The translations under genes were made by a program, and so were the position numbers. Below are positions 44,716-55,129 of a DNA stretch of 64,000 bases, piece after piece (position 1 is the first letter of the stretch; each line of letters begins with the position of its first letter). The stretch covers positions 1,892,501-1,956,500 of the forward strand of contig WPIO01000071.1 of assembly GCA_009760855.2 (NCBI GenBank). Direction: 5' to 3'. The notes beneath the pieces are model-generated. The model ran no database searches, had not been told where the DNA came from, and saw nothing but the letters and a program-made list of their open reading frames with translations. The DNA is from Cristatella mucedo. Lineage: Eukaryota > Bryozoa > Phylactolaemata > Cristatellidae.

Positions 44716-45335
44716 CTGCGTGAGCAGACGCTGGATTGGAGAGGCGAGCAACGGTCAACTCGTGCATACGAGATCGAACTGTCAGGCCTGAAAGACCTGA
44801 CTGTCCCTCGTGAATTCGAAATACCTTGAAGAATCATGCAAAACTATACAGCGCGTGCACCGTGAAATTACCTTGTTTTATATTGGTCTGAACTAAAGCT
44901 TTGCATATGTAACTTCGGCTTGCAATGCAAGGCATGTCGTTCCAACGTCCACTGTAATACATTTCAACGCATGTCTCGTTGGGGCTGCTGGGTTCGCCTA
45001 CATTCCAATTTTCATAGACAAGGGGTGTACCATCTAACCATTCGTAATTCCCTGGAAAAAATACCGCTTATGCATGCTTATTCCACGCAGTCAAATCAAG
45101 TCAGGGTTTAGACGAGCAGCTGTGGCTACCGACTACCTTCATTTTGTGCTATCTTAATTTCTACTGACTTATTTTTCTTGGAACAGCCATCTGATTTAAA
45201 AAATCAGTGAGGAAGTTAGCTAGTAATTAGTTAAGAAATATTCAATGCCACATGCGATTCTATTGCATTCATTTGTGCAGATAGAATTAATTTTCTAAAA
45301 AAGAAAAGTAACGGTTGGGCTGATGCAACGATTAA
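44716..45335. other. No gene recognised
   Basis: AT-moderate intron-like DNA. Confidence 0.35.
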
Positions 45336-45339
45336 TTTA

Positions 45340-45715
45340 AACAGATACTGATACTCTTGAATCTCCACAGAGCCTCAAAAAGATCAGGTAACAGCTACTA
45401 TGAAGAATGTGTTCTGAGGCTCTCAAAGCCTAAGCGACTTTGTTGCACATACGGTAGCCAAACAGACGTCCAATCTTACTCAACCAAGATAAAGTCAGCT
45501 GCCCAGCTGAGTCGGGAGAAGCTGTGTGGCAAAAGTTAATTGTGAACAATAGAGATGCAGGACGCAGCAGAGCCGGCAACAGCTGAGGATCAATCCAAAT
45601 GGAATATTTTGGAAGTGATTCTCATATTTTAGAACTTGCTGAACAGAAGCTGTTGTTGCCAACAATCGCCAAGTAAAAGGTCGGCAATCTACCAATCGTC
45701 AGCTGGCGATCATGT
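45340..45715 (+). repeat. Unnamed interspersed repeat B, copy 1
   Basis: Shares an ordered set of words with 49,980-50,245: CTCAAAGCCTAAGCGACTTT versus CTCACAGCCTAAGCGGCTTT, GTAGCCAAACAGAC versus CTAGCCAACAGAC, CTCAACCAAGATAAAGT versus CACGCAACCAAGAGAAAGT, then a GGCAGTTGG/GGCGATCA-like end. Confidence 0.5.
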
Positions 45716-46280
45716 GTCCTTGAAGGAGCTGAGTACACATCGCAGAGAGGCTGGAACCGATGTAGAAGTTGGTTTAGTATGAGGAGCCAAACCAAGGCAG
45801 AACTTGTAAATAAGCATGAAAAATTTAATAATAGGAATAAAATAAAACTTGCCTGTTGCCTTCTGGGAATTGAATCTCTTTCTGTGCACTTAGCAGATGC
45901 TGTAGAGAAAGCCTGTCGTGGATCAACCGGGTCATGGGTCAACCGGTAGTCATAGCAACTTATTTGGTAATGGCCTATGAATGAATTTCTAGGGCCTAAT
46001 TACTAAGTTTTCTGCAAAATATATTTCACCAACTGAAAATATTAGCGGATACTTTCATTAGGCCTGAAAATAATGTACCACATATATTCGATCTAGAGAA
46101 AACCGTGGAACTAGTAAGAGGATGTTTTACCAGCCATGCGATGTCGAATCTCAAACCAAGATTAAACATGATGACTATCCGTGGAGGTAGTCTTTTAGAC
46201 AAGAAATTTTGAGCGCTTGATGCCTGGACCACTGTGGCACCTTCACATATGAGAGCTATGTTATTTATTGCCGCCTAAGC
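45716..46280. other. No gene recognised
   Basis: Contains a local GTGGATCAACCGGGTCATGG / GTCAACCGG duplication at about 45,918-45,945. Confidence 0.35.
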
Positions 46281-46283
46281 GTG

Positions 46284-46352
46284 AGGGCTTCTGGAGGGTT
46301 GAGGGCTTCCGGAGGGTGAGGGCTTCCGGAGGGTTGTCGGCTTCCGGAGCTC
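46284..46352. repeat. 22-bp tandem repeat, 3 copies
   Basis: GAGGGCTTCCGGAGGGTTGA-type units (GAGGGCTTCTGGAGGGTT, GAGGGCTTCCGGAGGG, twice more). Confidence 0.85.
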
Positions 46353-46839
46353 GGCTTTTAATCAACGTAAAGCCGGAGCACATTGGCCAATATAAAGGAC
46401 CAAATTCTGTGCAGTTTGCATGCATTCAAAGTATTGAGGAAACGTGTTAGCTGCGATAGCTTGAATGACTATTGCAGCTGGGTGTTGTCGAAATACCTCG
46501 CTGCACCTCCTGCATGCCTATCCAGAACTTCGCCTGTCCGAACGATCTGTCGTTCAATGACAGAGCTCTGATCGTCTGTACTAGAAATTGAGATTCGTCT
46601 TCACCGTGAATTGAAATTAGCTGTGAACCCATATCACGACATTGTTTTACTGCCCCGTCGAATGGGACAGACCAATCGATTTTGAAATAGTAGCAGAAGG
46701 GTCCGTTCGAAATCCACTCGTGTCGACTATCGTCTGTGCAGCGTCTCAGCGTCTCTACAAAATCTAAATACTGTTTTCACATGGCCAACTTCTTAAAAAA
46801 GTAGCTTATTTCTGAAAGAAATCTTTGATAAAGTGTTGG

Positions 46840-48225
46840 AAAATCACGAAATCTCATTAATTTTTTTTGCACTTGCTCTTGGTCCTTTACTTCTAGAGCG
46901 CCTCTCATCTCGCCTGGGCATCACTGGCACTGCTCTGCAGTGGTTCAGGTCCTATCTCAGTGGGAGACTCCAAAGTGTTGATGTGAATGGACAAAGATCA
47001 TCTGAAGTACCTCTAAAATATGGAGTACCTCAGGGCTCTGTGCTAGGTCCGGTCCTTTTCACCGTCTATACTCTCCCTCTCGCTGATGTGATTGCCAAGC
47101 ACAATCTAGGCTTTCACTTCTATGCGGATGACACTCAGTTGTACCTTTGCTTTGATCCCTCCCAGCCTTCGAGCACCTCAAATTCTCTCAACTCACTTGC
47201 TGCATGCATTGATGACATCCGATCATGGATGGCAGCAAATTTTCTAAAACTAAACGATGATAAAACTAACTTACTAGTTATGGGCAAACCTAGTGTTATT
47301 CAGAAATTGGAAAGGCTGACTTTCAAAATTGGCTCTGCCAGCATATCTCCAGTTGCATCAGCTCGAAATCTAGGTGTCATATTCCAAAGCGACCTCTCGT
47401 TAGACGACCACATCAGCTCCACAGTCAAATCAGCCTATTTTCAGCTTCATAACATTGCTAAAATTAGGGCTTGTTTAGATAAGGATACCACGTCCAAGTT
47501 GGTCCATGCATTCGTGACATCTCGTCTCGACTTCTGCAACTCACTGCTTACTGGCCTACCAGCATGTGCGATCAGGCGATTGCAGCTGGTGCAAAACTCT
47601 GCAGCTAGGCTTGTCTGCCGTGAGCGTCGCAGTTGCCACATTACTCCACTTCTCGCCGACCTGCACTGGTTACCAGTCAAGCAACGGATTGACTTCAAGG
47701 TTTTGTCGCTCACTTTTAGGTCTCTTCATTCTATGGCTCCAGCCTATCTTTCAGAGATACTACCCCATCAGGCAAAGCATCGTACCACTCGCTTTTCGGA
47801 ATCCAACAGTCTAGAAATACCTCGTACAAACCTTAAATCCTTTGGAGACCGTGCATTTAGCTCGTATGCTCCCACAGCCTGGAACTCCCTCCCGACCTGC
47901 ATCAGAACATCCCCTGAGCTGACCACATTTAAAAGAAACTTAAAAACATTCCTATTTAGGACAGCATTTAGTGGGTCCTTGTGATTCGTCCTCGATGTGC
48001 TTATGCGTGCTGACACTGTTCATGCTGCCACTAACCACATTTGCATGCTGACCCAGTGCATGTAACCCCTAACCATGTTATTCATTTTGTTTGTTTTTCA
48101 AGCATGATTTTACTTACTATTCTATTGCGTATCACTTTGCAGCAAATGTAAAGCGCCTAGAAAGAGATTAAGTTCTCTGAGGGCGCTTTATCAAGTGCAA
48201 TATTATTATTATTATTATTATTACT
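46840..48225 (+). mobile_element. LINE (CR1/L2-like), youngest-looking copy
   Basis: It starts abruptly inside the RT domain and ends in 3' UTR, the AAGCGCCTAGAAAGAGATTA tail and (ATT)6 at 48,202-48,222. It is the best preserved of the LINE copies and gives the family reference for this window: TTTGCAGCAAATGTAAAGCG, then AAGTTCTCTGAGGGCGCTTT. Confidence 0.93.
46881..47984 (+). CDS. Reverse transcriptase domain of the LINE (5'-truncated, intact frame)
   Basis: An open frame of about 360 codons. It begins mid-domain at LLERLSSRLGITGTALQWF, so the start codon at 46,833 is in flanking DNA. GVPQGSVLGPVLF (motif B region) and FHFYADDTQLYL (catalytic Asp pair) follow, then LKLNDDKTNLLVMG (motif D/E) and the thumb and C-terminal region to LFRTAFSGSL and TGA. 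The enzyme copies LINE RNA at the nick. Clade CR1/L2 is inferred from the motifs and the (ATT)n 3' end. The fingers, endonuclease and ORF start are absent, so it is a dead-on-arrival copy with little later decay. Confidence 0.9.
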   Translation, partial: GPLLLERLSSRLGITGTALQWFRSYLSGRLQSVDVNGQRSSEVPLKYGVPQGSVLGPVLFTVYTLPLADVIAKHNLGFHFYADDTQLYLCFDPSQPSSTSNSLNSLAACIDDIRSWMAANFLKLNDDKTNLLVMGKPSVIQKLERLTFKIGSASISPVASARNLGVIFQSDLSLDDHISSTVKSAYFQLHNIAKIRACLDKDTTSKLVHAFVTSRLDFCNSLLTGLPACAIRRLQLVQNSAARLVCRERRSCHITPLLADLHWLPVKQRIDFKVLSLTFRSLHSMAPAYLSEILPHQAKHRTTRFSESNSLEIPRTNLKSFGDRAFSSYAPTAWNSLPTCIRTSPELTTFKRNLKTFLFRTAFSGSL

Positions 48226-48231
48226 CAGCGA

Positions 48232-48365
48232 CATGGAGCTCCCACCCGGCCTCCGGTGGTGGTTTCGAGTCCTGCATGACACAAATTTCTGTTGCCTACT
48301 GCAAGCGGGCGTGACAGCTGCTGAGGCTCTTATGTCGCTATACAAATGGGTTGTTAAATGAGAAA
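48232..48365 (+). repeat. SINE family 2-related
   Basis: GTGGTTTCGAGTCCTGC (B box) then TGCAAGCGGGCGTGACAGCT and AGGCTCTTATGTCGCTATAC. The head has diverged. Confidence 0.65.
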
Positions 48366-48724
48366 CCCTTAACTTTTACTGGAAGACAATCGGACGACCT
48401 TGTGCCCTTAGCTAAAGCACATCGATATAAGCAGTCGCATTCTAGAAAAAAGAGTGCAAAGTGCAAAGGACAACAAAGCCATTCTGCTCGGAAAATCGTC
48501 ATAAACGTGGTTAGAATCGATGTGTAGGCTACATTCAGTTATTTTGGAATTTTTGCTACGCACTTTCAATTTATAAGTCACTCAATTTAAACACGTGCCA
48601 GGAATTCAAAGATTAGCCCTAATTCAATCGGTCGTTCAATAAGTTTTTTGAGGTGAAAAACAAGGCAGAAGCTTTGCGTTATTCTTACAATAGCGTTATA
48701 TTTCAAAATACAATAGCCTTCAAT

Positions 48725-48872
48725 CTTATCACAGAGGTAGGGTGATTAGCACATAGCCACCAAAGTCTGGAGTTCGAGTCCCGCAGCAGCTTTTTGCTAT
48801 CTTGACCGGTGCAAAAAAAGGTGGCAACCTCAAGCACCGTTCTGTTGTCATATAAATGATGAGACGAATAAA
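48725..48872 (+). repeat. tRNA-like SINE, diverged
   Basis: GGGTGATTAGCACATAGCCA and the B box GAGTTCGAGTCCCGC, then a body ending in GTTCTGTTGTCATATAAATG. The body only partly matches family 2. Confidence 0.55.
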
Positions 48873-48996
48873 TCAGATAACCAATGATTTCAGTTGACCT
48901 TTCTGTCTTTTACCTCTGAGTATCTGCTCGATGCTTGGCCATCCCCCACCAGCAGAGAGGGAGCCCTGCCGACGCTCCTCCTGCCCAGGTTTAACT

Positions 48997-49044
48997 CTCT
49001 GTCTCTCACTCTCTCCGTTTGTCTGTCTGTCTCTGTCTCTCTCG

Positions 49045-49130
<86 letters not shown>

Positions 49131-49145
49131 CCCTCTGTCTCTCAC
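48997..49145. repeat. (CT)n microsatellite with interruptions
   Basis: About 120 bases of CTCTCT with GTCTGT interruptions on the left and CGCTCCCTCTGTC on the right. It explains the long Ser-Leu and Arg-Glu open frames here. Confidence 0.95.
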
Positions 49146-49149
49146 TTTC

Positions 49150-49353
49150 TATGCCACTAACCACATTTGCATTCTGACCCTGTGCATGTCACCCCTAACC
49201 ACGTTATTCATTTTGTTTGTTTTTCAAGCATGATTTTACTTACCATTCAATTGCATTTCCCTTTGCAGCAAATGTAAAGCGCCTATAAAGAGATCAAGTT
49301 CTCTGAGGGTGCTTTATCGAGTGCATTATTATTATTATTATTATTATTATAAT
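49150..49353 (+). mobile_element. LINE 3' UTR only
   Basis: Starts GCCACTAACCACATTTGCAT and ends with the family tail and (ATT)n. It matches the last 200 bases of the 48.2 kb copy closely. Confidence 0.9.
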
Positions 49354-49475
49354 GCCTGTGCAGGATGGCACCAGCCCCACTGCTTGCGCCTTCGAAGAAT
49401 GCTACGATGCTCCTTAGCAGTGGTGTTAGCTGCCTTCCTCGTTCTTCGTCAGCCCATTTAATAATAATAATAATC

Positions 49476-49628
49476 AAGATATTTTATTTAACAGCCTCTT
49501 TCGCATAGCAACAGAAGAGCATTTACGGCTATCACCACCGCTTGCAGCGGCGGTAAAAGATCGCCCACTGCAGGATTCATACGCACGACCTCGGGACCGA
49601 GGCCGTGAAAAGCAACCGCCTTACATTT
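49476..49628 (-). repeat. SINE family 2
   Basis: The minus strand has GCGGTTGCTTTTCACGGCCT, CGGTCCCGAGGTCGTGCGTA, GGGCGATCTTTTACCGCCGC and GCTCTTCTGTTGCTATGCGA, with a TTATTATTA tail at 49,461-49,472. Confidence 0.92.
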
Positions 49629-49979
49629 CAGTTCGCATGGCGGCGATGTAGACTAGACGCTGGCTCTGACCTTCGAGGCAAGACTGTTCGTGTGGGTGGA
49701 GTGTGGAGCGTGGGCGTGTCTGGGGCCTTCGAAGCAACACTTTGGAGCCCGGAGAGTGGGCGTGTCTGGCCTTCGAAGCAAGACTGTGCACGCACCACGA
49801 GAACCACTAGTAGATAGTCGCCATCGTCTCAGACTCCAGTATCCGCTTTCAACTCATCTCCAAATGAGCACAGCTGCATCGAGCGATATCGTCGAGGATA
49901 GAGAAAAAAGGGCCTAGACTCGATGGAGATTACGAGGACTCCTTTATTGATTAGCAGCTAACCAATGTATGGATGTATC

Positions 49980-50245
49980 TCCGTCAGTAACTCCACAAAG
50001 CCATAAAGACCACGTGGGCGTTGCGCAGGAGAGTTTTGTGTAGCGCACTCACAGCCTAAGCGGCTTTCGGTACGCATTCGCTAGCCAACAGACTTCGTCT
50101 CACGCAACCAAGAGAAAGTGGGAAGCATAGCAGAGTTAGGAGAGCAGTTGAGGTAGTGAGTAGCATGGAAGTAACAGTTCAGGACCACTGAAAAAGATGT
50201 GCCATAGTCGGCAGTTGGAGAACCGATGGCGATCAGTTATTCTGA
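49980..50245 (+). repeat. Unnamed interspersed repeat B, copy 2
   Basis: See the copy at 45.3 kb. The shared words occur in the same order and spacing, with about 20-25% divergence by eye. Confidence 0.5.
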
Positions 50246-50367
50246 ACTTGCCTGCGGACACTTTCGTCCGTCCGAGTGGCGTCTCGGAAACGCCCTAATC
50301 GTACGGAGCCACGAGATCTGAGCTCTCTAGGTGCGTTTACTGGTCAATCGTCGTTTCTCGAACCAGC

Positions 50368-50450
50368 CCTGCTCTGATTGGTCCGCTGGATCCTGAGCCT
50401 GGGTTTTGCTGCTCTGATTGGTCCGCTGGATTCTGAGCCTGAGTGATGCT
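50368..50450. repeat. 41-bp tandem duplication
   Basis: GCTCTGATTGGTCCGCTGGA followed by TCCTGAGCCTG occurs twice in a row with minor changes. Each unit contains a reverse CCAAT box (ATTGG). Confidence 0.85.
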
Positions 50451-50550
50451 ACTCTTTCGACCACTGATAACACGAGGAGCATTTCAGTTCAATATCGAAG
50501 CTCTCACAGTCCTCTTTCGGAGGGTTAGGAGGCTGCACCCCACTCTGTTC

Positions 50551-50656
50551 CCTCGTCGATATGTTATGCCCCCTCATCGGTAGTAGCGCTCACTGTCCTC
50601 CCCTCATCGATATGAGCTCTCCCATCATCGATATGTGTGGTCCCCCCATCGATTTC
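50551..50656. promoter_or_regulatory. Cluster of TCGATA / ATCGAT motifs
   Basis: CGTCGATATG, CATCGATATG twice and CATCGATTT within 105 bases, separated by C/T-rich spacers. TATCGATA-type elements are bound by DREF-like factors in arthropods. A regulatory role here is inference. Confidence 0.3.
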
Positions 50657-50758
50657 CCTATTTCTGCGATGTCACCTGCAGACAAGACACGACTCCGTGG
50701 ATCTCGCTTGGGCTAAGAAGATTGGCTCGCTCCCTCGCTAACGCGTCGCACTACTCAC

Positions 50759-50893
50759 GGTAAGCCGTGCAGTTCATCTCGTCTGAGTTGTCACCGCAGT
50801 CGTTTCGTCCGTCGCAACCGAGAGCACCGTATATGCAACGACCGTTCGTGCATTTTATGCCAGAGCATCCTCTTAGTCGACCAGTGTACCCCT
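50759..50893 (-). CDS. Receptor exon 2: LDL receptor class A module
   Basis: Acceptor CTTTTAG, donor TTACC/GTGAGTAG. The minus strand reads [14 protein letters not shown], then [18 protein letters not shown] and GDNSDEMNC. All six Cys and the calcium-binding [12 protein letters not shown] acidic motif of LDLa are present. The G/AG codon split joins exactly to the signal-peptide exon at 53.4 kb and the exit phase joins to the lectin exon at 42.4 kb. The fold is self-contained and almost certain. The gene assignment is by phase, strand and order. Confidence 0.88.
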
Positions 50894-50899
50894 CTAAAA

Positions 50900-52225
50900 G
50901 AAAAGTAGATCAAATCATCAGACTCACAAATTGATGCGTGCGCTTTCTGGTACTTTTTCTTGTACGGTTAGCTCCCCTAAGAAAATGCATCAGTGGAGGT
51001 CTTGGCCTACACCTTCTCCAATGTCGAGGCTCCAATTTCGGGGCCCCGGCCTTAGGTTCAAGTCCCACGTCCGGTAACTTTGTATCGCCTGCTCCAAGCA
51101 GCTGAAGCTCTTCTACTGCTGCTAGATGAAGGACATTGTTAAATAAGCTGATCTTTACCTATCTTGACTCGGGTTTTTCGGCTTCTGGCTTTGAAGGTTG
51201 GTATATAGAAAGAACTGCAATACAACTTTTTTCGTTCCTGGTTAAATGGAATTAATTTTAAGCTAGCATGTGAAACGGGCGGGTTTTAGTAGGTAAGCCG
51301 ATCATTATAGGGAATTAGTGGGATCGATTTGTGGCAGAGATGTTTATCCTTGTGAAACGTTTTTCTGAGAGTCTCTTGCTACTGCAGTAAGATTCCTACA
51401 AATGCTTCATAACTCGGCAGCTCGAGCTGTCAAACATAAAAGTAGTTACGTCCAAATTGCACTAATACTCTCAGACGTGCCTTGACTCCTCATCAGCCGG
51501 TAAATCCACTTCAAGAATCTGATTTGTATCTTAATTCTCTTCATTACCTTGCTCTGGTATGTCAATCTGAAATATTCAGTTTTAATGAATTCAGTCCATC
51601 GATTCTGTCCTCTGACTAGGCTCACTTGGCCGTGCTTCAAACTAACCTCAAATTTTTTGAAGAGTGTGACGCAATCACTTCCAATGCTCTCTAGCCTGGA
51701 ATATCTCTCTAACTACAAAAAGCGCAATATCCCTGACTGAACGATATCTAAAGTGAAACAATGAAATATATTCTCTGTTTTACCCTGCTTGTGCTTATTT
51801 CATAAACATATTTGATTATTGCTGATTACTGCTGGAATCGTGCACGCTAGCAGAACTACTCAACTGACCCGCTCCCTTGGCGTCCGTGGCAAATGCTTGA
51901 ATTATGGCTCTAGTTTGTTTTTCTTAGCACCTTGAAAGTGCTTCCTTTGGTTTACTGTTATTATATTTCAATAGTAATACATCAATCCGATCACGGCGAA
52001 CCAAAGATTAAAGTAATATTTTTCTCAGAAAACATGGGAAATGTTCTTTAACATTTGAAAGCCGTGTGGAAATATGTTTAAGTCTTTGATATGCGGTAGT
52101 AAGCTCTGAGAAAGTTACGGGCTAAAGCGAGCATCAACAGATGCAGGACGAATTATCGTTCGCCTGTAACAAAGGCGAATATCCTCCATCAATAAATGAC
52201 GGCATTCCGTTTACCGAGTTCAAAT
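50900..52225. other. Intron; one diverged tRNA-like element
   Basis: GGTTCAAGTCCCACGTCC at about 51,055 and a body to 51,150 resemble a decayed family 2 SINE. The remainder is unassigned. Confidence 0.4.
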
Positions 52226-52231
52226 CTCAAT

Positions 52232-52320
52232 GGAACTGGTGGCTCGAGCCCCCCTCGGCATATGTGAAGCGCCTGAACGGAGATTAAGTTCTCTTAGAAT
52301 GCTATACAAAGTAATTATGT
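52232..52320 (+). repeat. SINE family 1, 3' half
   Basis: GGTGGCTCGAGCCCCCC, GCATATGTGAAGCGCCTGAA, CGGAGATTAAGTTCTCTTAG and CTATACAAAGTAATTATGTA. The head is missing. Confidence 0.85.
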
Positions 52321-52346
52321 ATGTACATATATACAAAGTAATTATA

Positions 52347-52347
<1 letters not shown>

Positions 52348-52443
<96 letters not shown>
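52348..52443. repeat. (AT)n microsatellite, about 96 bases
   Basis: Uninterrupted TA/AT run grown from the 3' end of the SINE. Confidence 0.97.
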
Positions 52444-52444
<1 letters not shown>

Positions 52445-52445
<1 letters not shown>

Positions 52446-53400
52446 AAACCACCGCTTGAATGCATGCGTGCATACCATTTCCGCATGCATAAATTCGACA
52501 GAATACGAAAAGGAATCAAACGCGTAACTTCAAAAGTGCCAGATAAAAACAAAAAGCTCTTTCGTGTCTTAAATAGGTCGGCATGCGGGATATAGCTACA
52601 GAAACGATTGCATTCCTCATCAGCCACATTATGACGGCGTGATATATTTCGCGTTTCCTGAATTTTAACGGCTCAGAACTGGTTATGTAGTAACCAGTGG
52701 TTAAGCGACATAAAACCCCAAACCATGTAGCAGGCACTCAGTGGTGCCCTTGGATTTCGATCCTCGGACACGATACACCGCCCGATGGCGGATATGCACC
52801 GCCCGATGGCATATGCGGCCGAATGTACTGAATGCATGCAATTGTCGAAGGCCATAATATCGCGGCTATCGAAGTGACCTCGCTACTCTGCGGATACGGA
52901 GTTTTTCTAGTAAATTACACTCACTCTTTGTTGCTACCGTGTTCTGCTGTCATCGGTCATATTTGTATGTATTAATGCCGGACCAACAAGTTGGTAACCG
53001 CGATCATCACGTGAAATTTAAATCGTTGCAGCTACGGATGTGTATGAGGTCTTAGCTTTACTGAGCAGAATAGAATAGGTTTTCCAGCAAGCTCTGTCCT
53101 TGTCAATGGCTTGGAACACTGGCAGCTGAGCTCAATGTCATGCATCAAATAACAATGTAGATTGACTTTACAGCTAAAACGAAGAAGATTTGGAATCCAA
53201 GCAAAGCATCACGGGCCCTCTGCCAGTTCCTGCTTCCCAGTAGAGGGAGCGGACGTCACGTGGCCCGGATGCTAAATGAGCTGTGACTTCACTGCCAAAC
53301 GCAGCCACGACGGCGACTGCCTAGGCGGAAGGCAGTTGATGCAGCAGTGCGTTTTCCACATGCCAGCTACTGTAAATCAGGTCCGCTGCTCTGTGTTTCT
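52445..53400. other. Intron, nothing recognised
   Basis: Contains a local CCGCCCGATGGC duplication at 52,779-52,813 only. Confidence 0.35.
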
Positions 53401-53403
53401 TAC

Positions 53404-53530
53404 CTAGAGTAAAAGAATACATAAAATTCGCCGATCCACTGGTCGCCCTCGCTAGTAGAGCCACTAAGGCCACCGCATTAGAGATTGTCGACTTGCACGC
53501 ACGAGAGGCAGCAGAGCTAGAGTCCGCCAT
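53404..53530 (-). CDS. Receptor exon 1: signal peptide
   Basis: The minus-strand ATG at 53,530 reads MADSSSAASRACKSTISNAV, then a hydrophobic core ALVALLAR with small residues after it (ATSGSA), as expected of a signal peptide or signal anchor. After ANFMYSFTL and one base comes a strong donor GTAAGAAAC. The single leftover G completes Glu with the AG at the start of the LDLa exon. The frame is open upstream of the ATG too, so the precise start is a choice based on the methionine next to the signal core. Confidence 0.6.
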
Positions 53531-54040
53531 GCTGGACTCGCCCAGAGCGACTTGCATGGGCCAGTCAGCGACAACGACGTCTGCTCCGAACCGCAGTCTG
53601 CCTCTGCACAAGGAGCCGTTTCCCAGAGCATCAGCTGAAACCCGACACCCGGCATGGGCCCGTGTCAGGGGGAGGGGGCGTTTAGTAACAACATTTGATA
53701 TCAATAGTTGTGTCTGAGCGGCTCGGCTCCCGGACACGGCGGCGGACTGGCATTGATTTCAGTCAGCTCAGTAGCTGCTGTGCTCTGGCGTTTGGCCATT
53801 AGTAACTGGATGCTGAGCTGTGCCTTGAATTTCTACAGCAGCTGAACTGCGTCAGGTAATTTTGAGACAAGCCCCACTGAAAAATGTGCCAACGGCTCCA
53901 TCAACTGCTGGTGACCTGCCGATGTAAGGTCAGCGGGCCATAATCTGAATCACGCGCACTCTTACAGCTCGGTAGTAGCGGAGGGGTGAGAGTCAAGTAA
54001 TCCCCGACCAACCAGCTGCAACTGTCGGAATGCCTAGAAC
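53531..54040. other. 5' flank of receptor gene, nothing certain
   Basis: GC-moderate. No TATA or initiator motif that I could defend. Confidence 0.3.
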
Positions 54041-54042
54041 GA

Positions 54043-54190
54043 GCTGGTTTGGTCTAGCGGTTAAGGTGCTCGCCCCGACCAAGGTCTGACTGAGGTCGTG
54101 GGCTCGAGCTCCAAGGCATATGTGAAGCACCTGAATAGAGACTAAGTTCTCTTGGGGCGCTATATAAATGAATTATAAAATGAAATGAAT
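54043..54190 (+). repeat. SINE family 1, best full-length copy
   Basis: GAGCTGGTTTGGTCTAGCGG, TTAAGGTGCTCGCCCCGACC (A-box region), GTCGTGGGCTCGAGCTCC (B-box region), CATATGTGAAGCACCTGAAT, AGAGACTAAGTTCTCTTGGG, GCGCTATATAAATGAATTAT. A short TSD-like ATGAATTATAAAA repeats at its end. Confidence 0.95.
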
Positions 54191-55125
54191 TATAAAAGCT
54201 GCGACGAGGCAGACACTACCCGCCACTCACCAGCTGGAGTTACACCTTCGAGGTCATAGTTCACTGGAGTAATCGAATTCGGTAAGGAGACCAGGATGCG
54301 TTTTTTTGCCTCCTCCTCCTCCTCCCTCCCCCCAACTAATCCGAGAGCTCTTTGAACGAGGAAGTAGTAGAGGACGGGAGCAGCCGGGGCTGAGCGCCGA
54401 ATTTCTCGAGCTCTTCCTGACGACAGCAGCAGCAGCAGCTAGCTGACTGGCTGCCAACAATAGGCGATCAGCTCGCCGACAAAAAGCTTCGGGCCCGCTC
54501 GCTCGGCCAGTTGCGTCGCTAGACATGCCGGCTGCTTTTCGATACCTCCCGCAGTGGCTAGATCTTCTTCACGCGAACCCATTGAGCTGGCCTCTGTGGA
54601 CGAAACATTTACGTGCGAGGCTTAAACCTGCACAGCGAGCCGCTAATACGAATGCGCTTCCGGCGGGAGAAGCTCGATTGGGGGCGGCAATTTACCATTC
54701 GTCAGCAAGAGGCTGAATGCGCCATCGAAAAGCAAGTGCAGCCGAAAGGCAAGTTCTCCGAAAGAGACGAATGAAAGAGGGGGCTTCGCATCTGCTTCAT
54801 GTTAAGCGACAATGCGGCTTTCCTTTTGATTGCATAGTTATAGCAGACTGTTGTATGGCACCTTGAATTCTCCGAGGGCGCTGTACAAATGTATTGCCGT
54901 TATTATCATTATTTACGCGGCCCTAAAAGCCCTTTGCGAGTTTAGGCGGAAGTTAAGGCCAAAGCCGCTTATAACGCTAGCACTTGCTGTCTACTTTTCA
55001 ATGGCGGGCGGCTGCTAGAGCGCATTGAGGAGATAATTGTCGTGCGGTCAAATTTTTCAGGTTGAGTTATTACATTACGTCACGTTTTCATCCACTCCAA
55101 TGTATTGCCACTCGCTCTCAGGCCT
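54190..55125. other. No gene recognised; SINE/LINE tail relic near 54.87 kb
   Basis: ACCTTGAATTCTCCGAGGGC then GCTGTACAAATGTATT at 54,860-54,900 looks like a lone tail of SINE family 1 or the LINE. A TCC run lies at 54,310-54,328. Confidence 0.4.
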
Positions 55126-55129
55126 CGCC

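Noticed and set aside
44461-44837. Cys/Leu/Ser-rich minus-strand proteins
   Set aside because: They are readings through the 67-bp minisatellite. The period is not a multiple of three, so several frames stay open by composition.
48873-49233. Ser-Leu-rich (+) and Arg-Glu-rich (-) proteins
   Set aside because: Translations of a (CT)n microsatellite.
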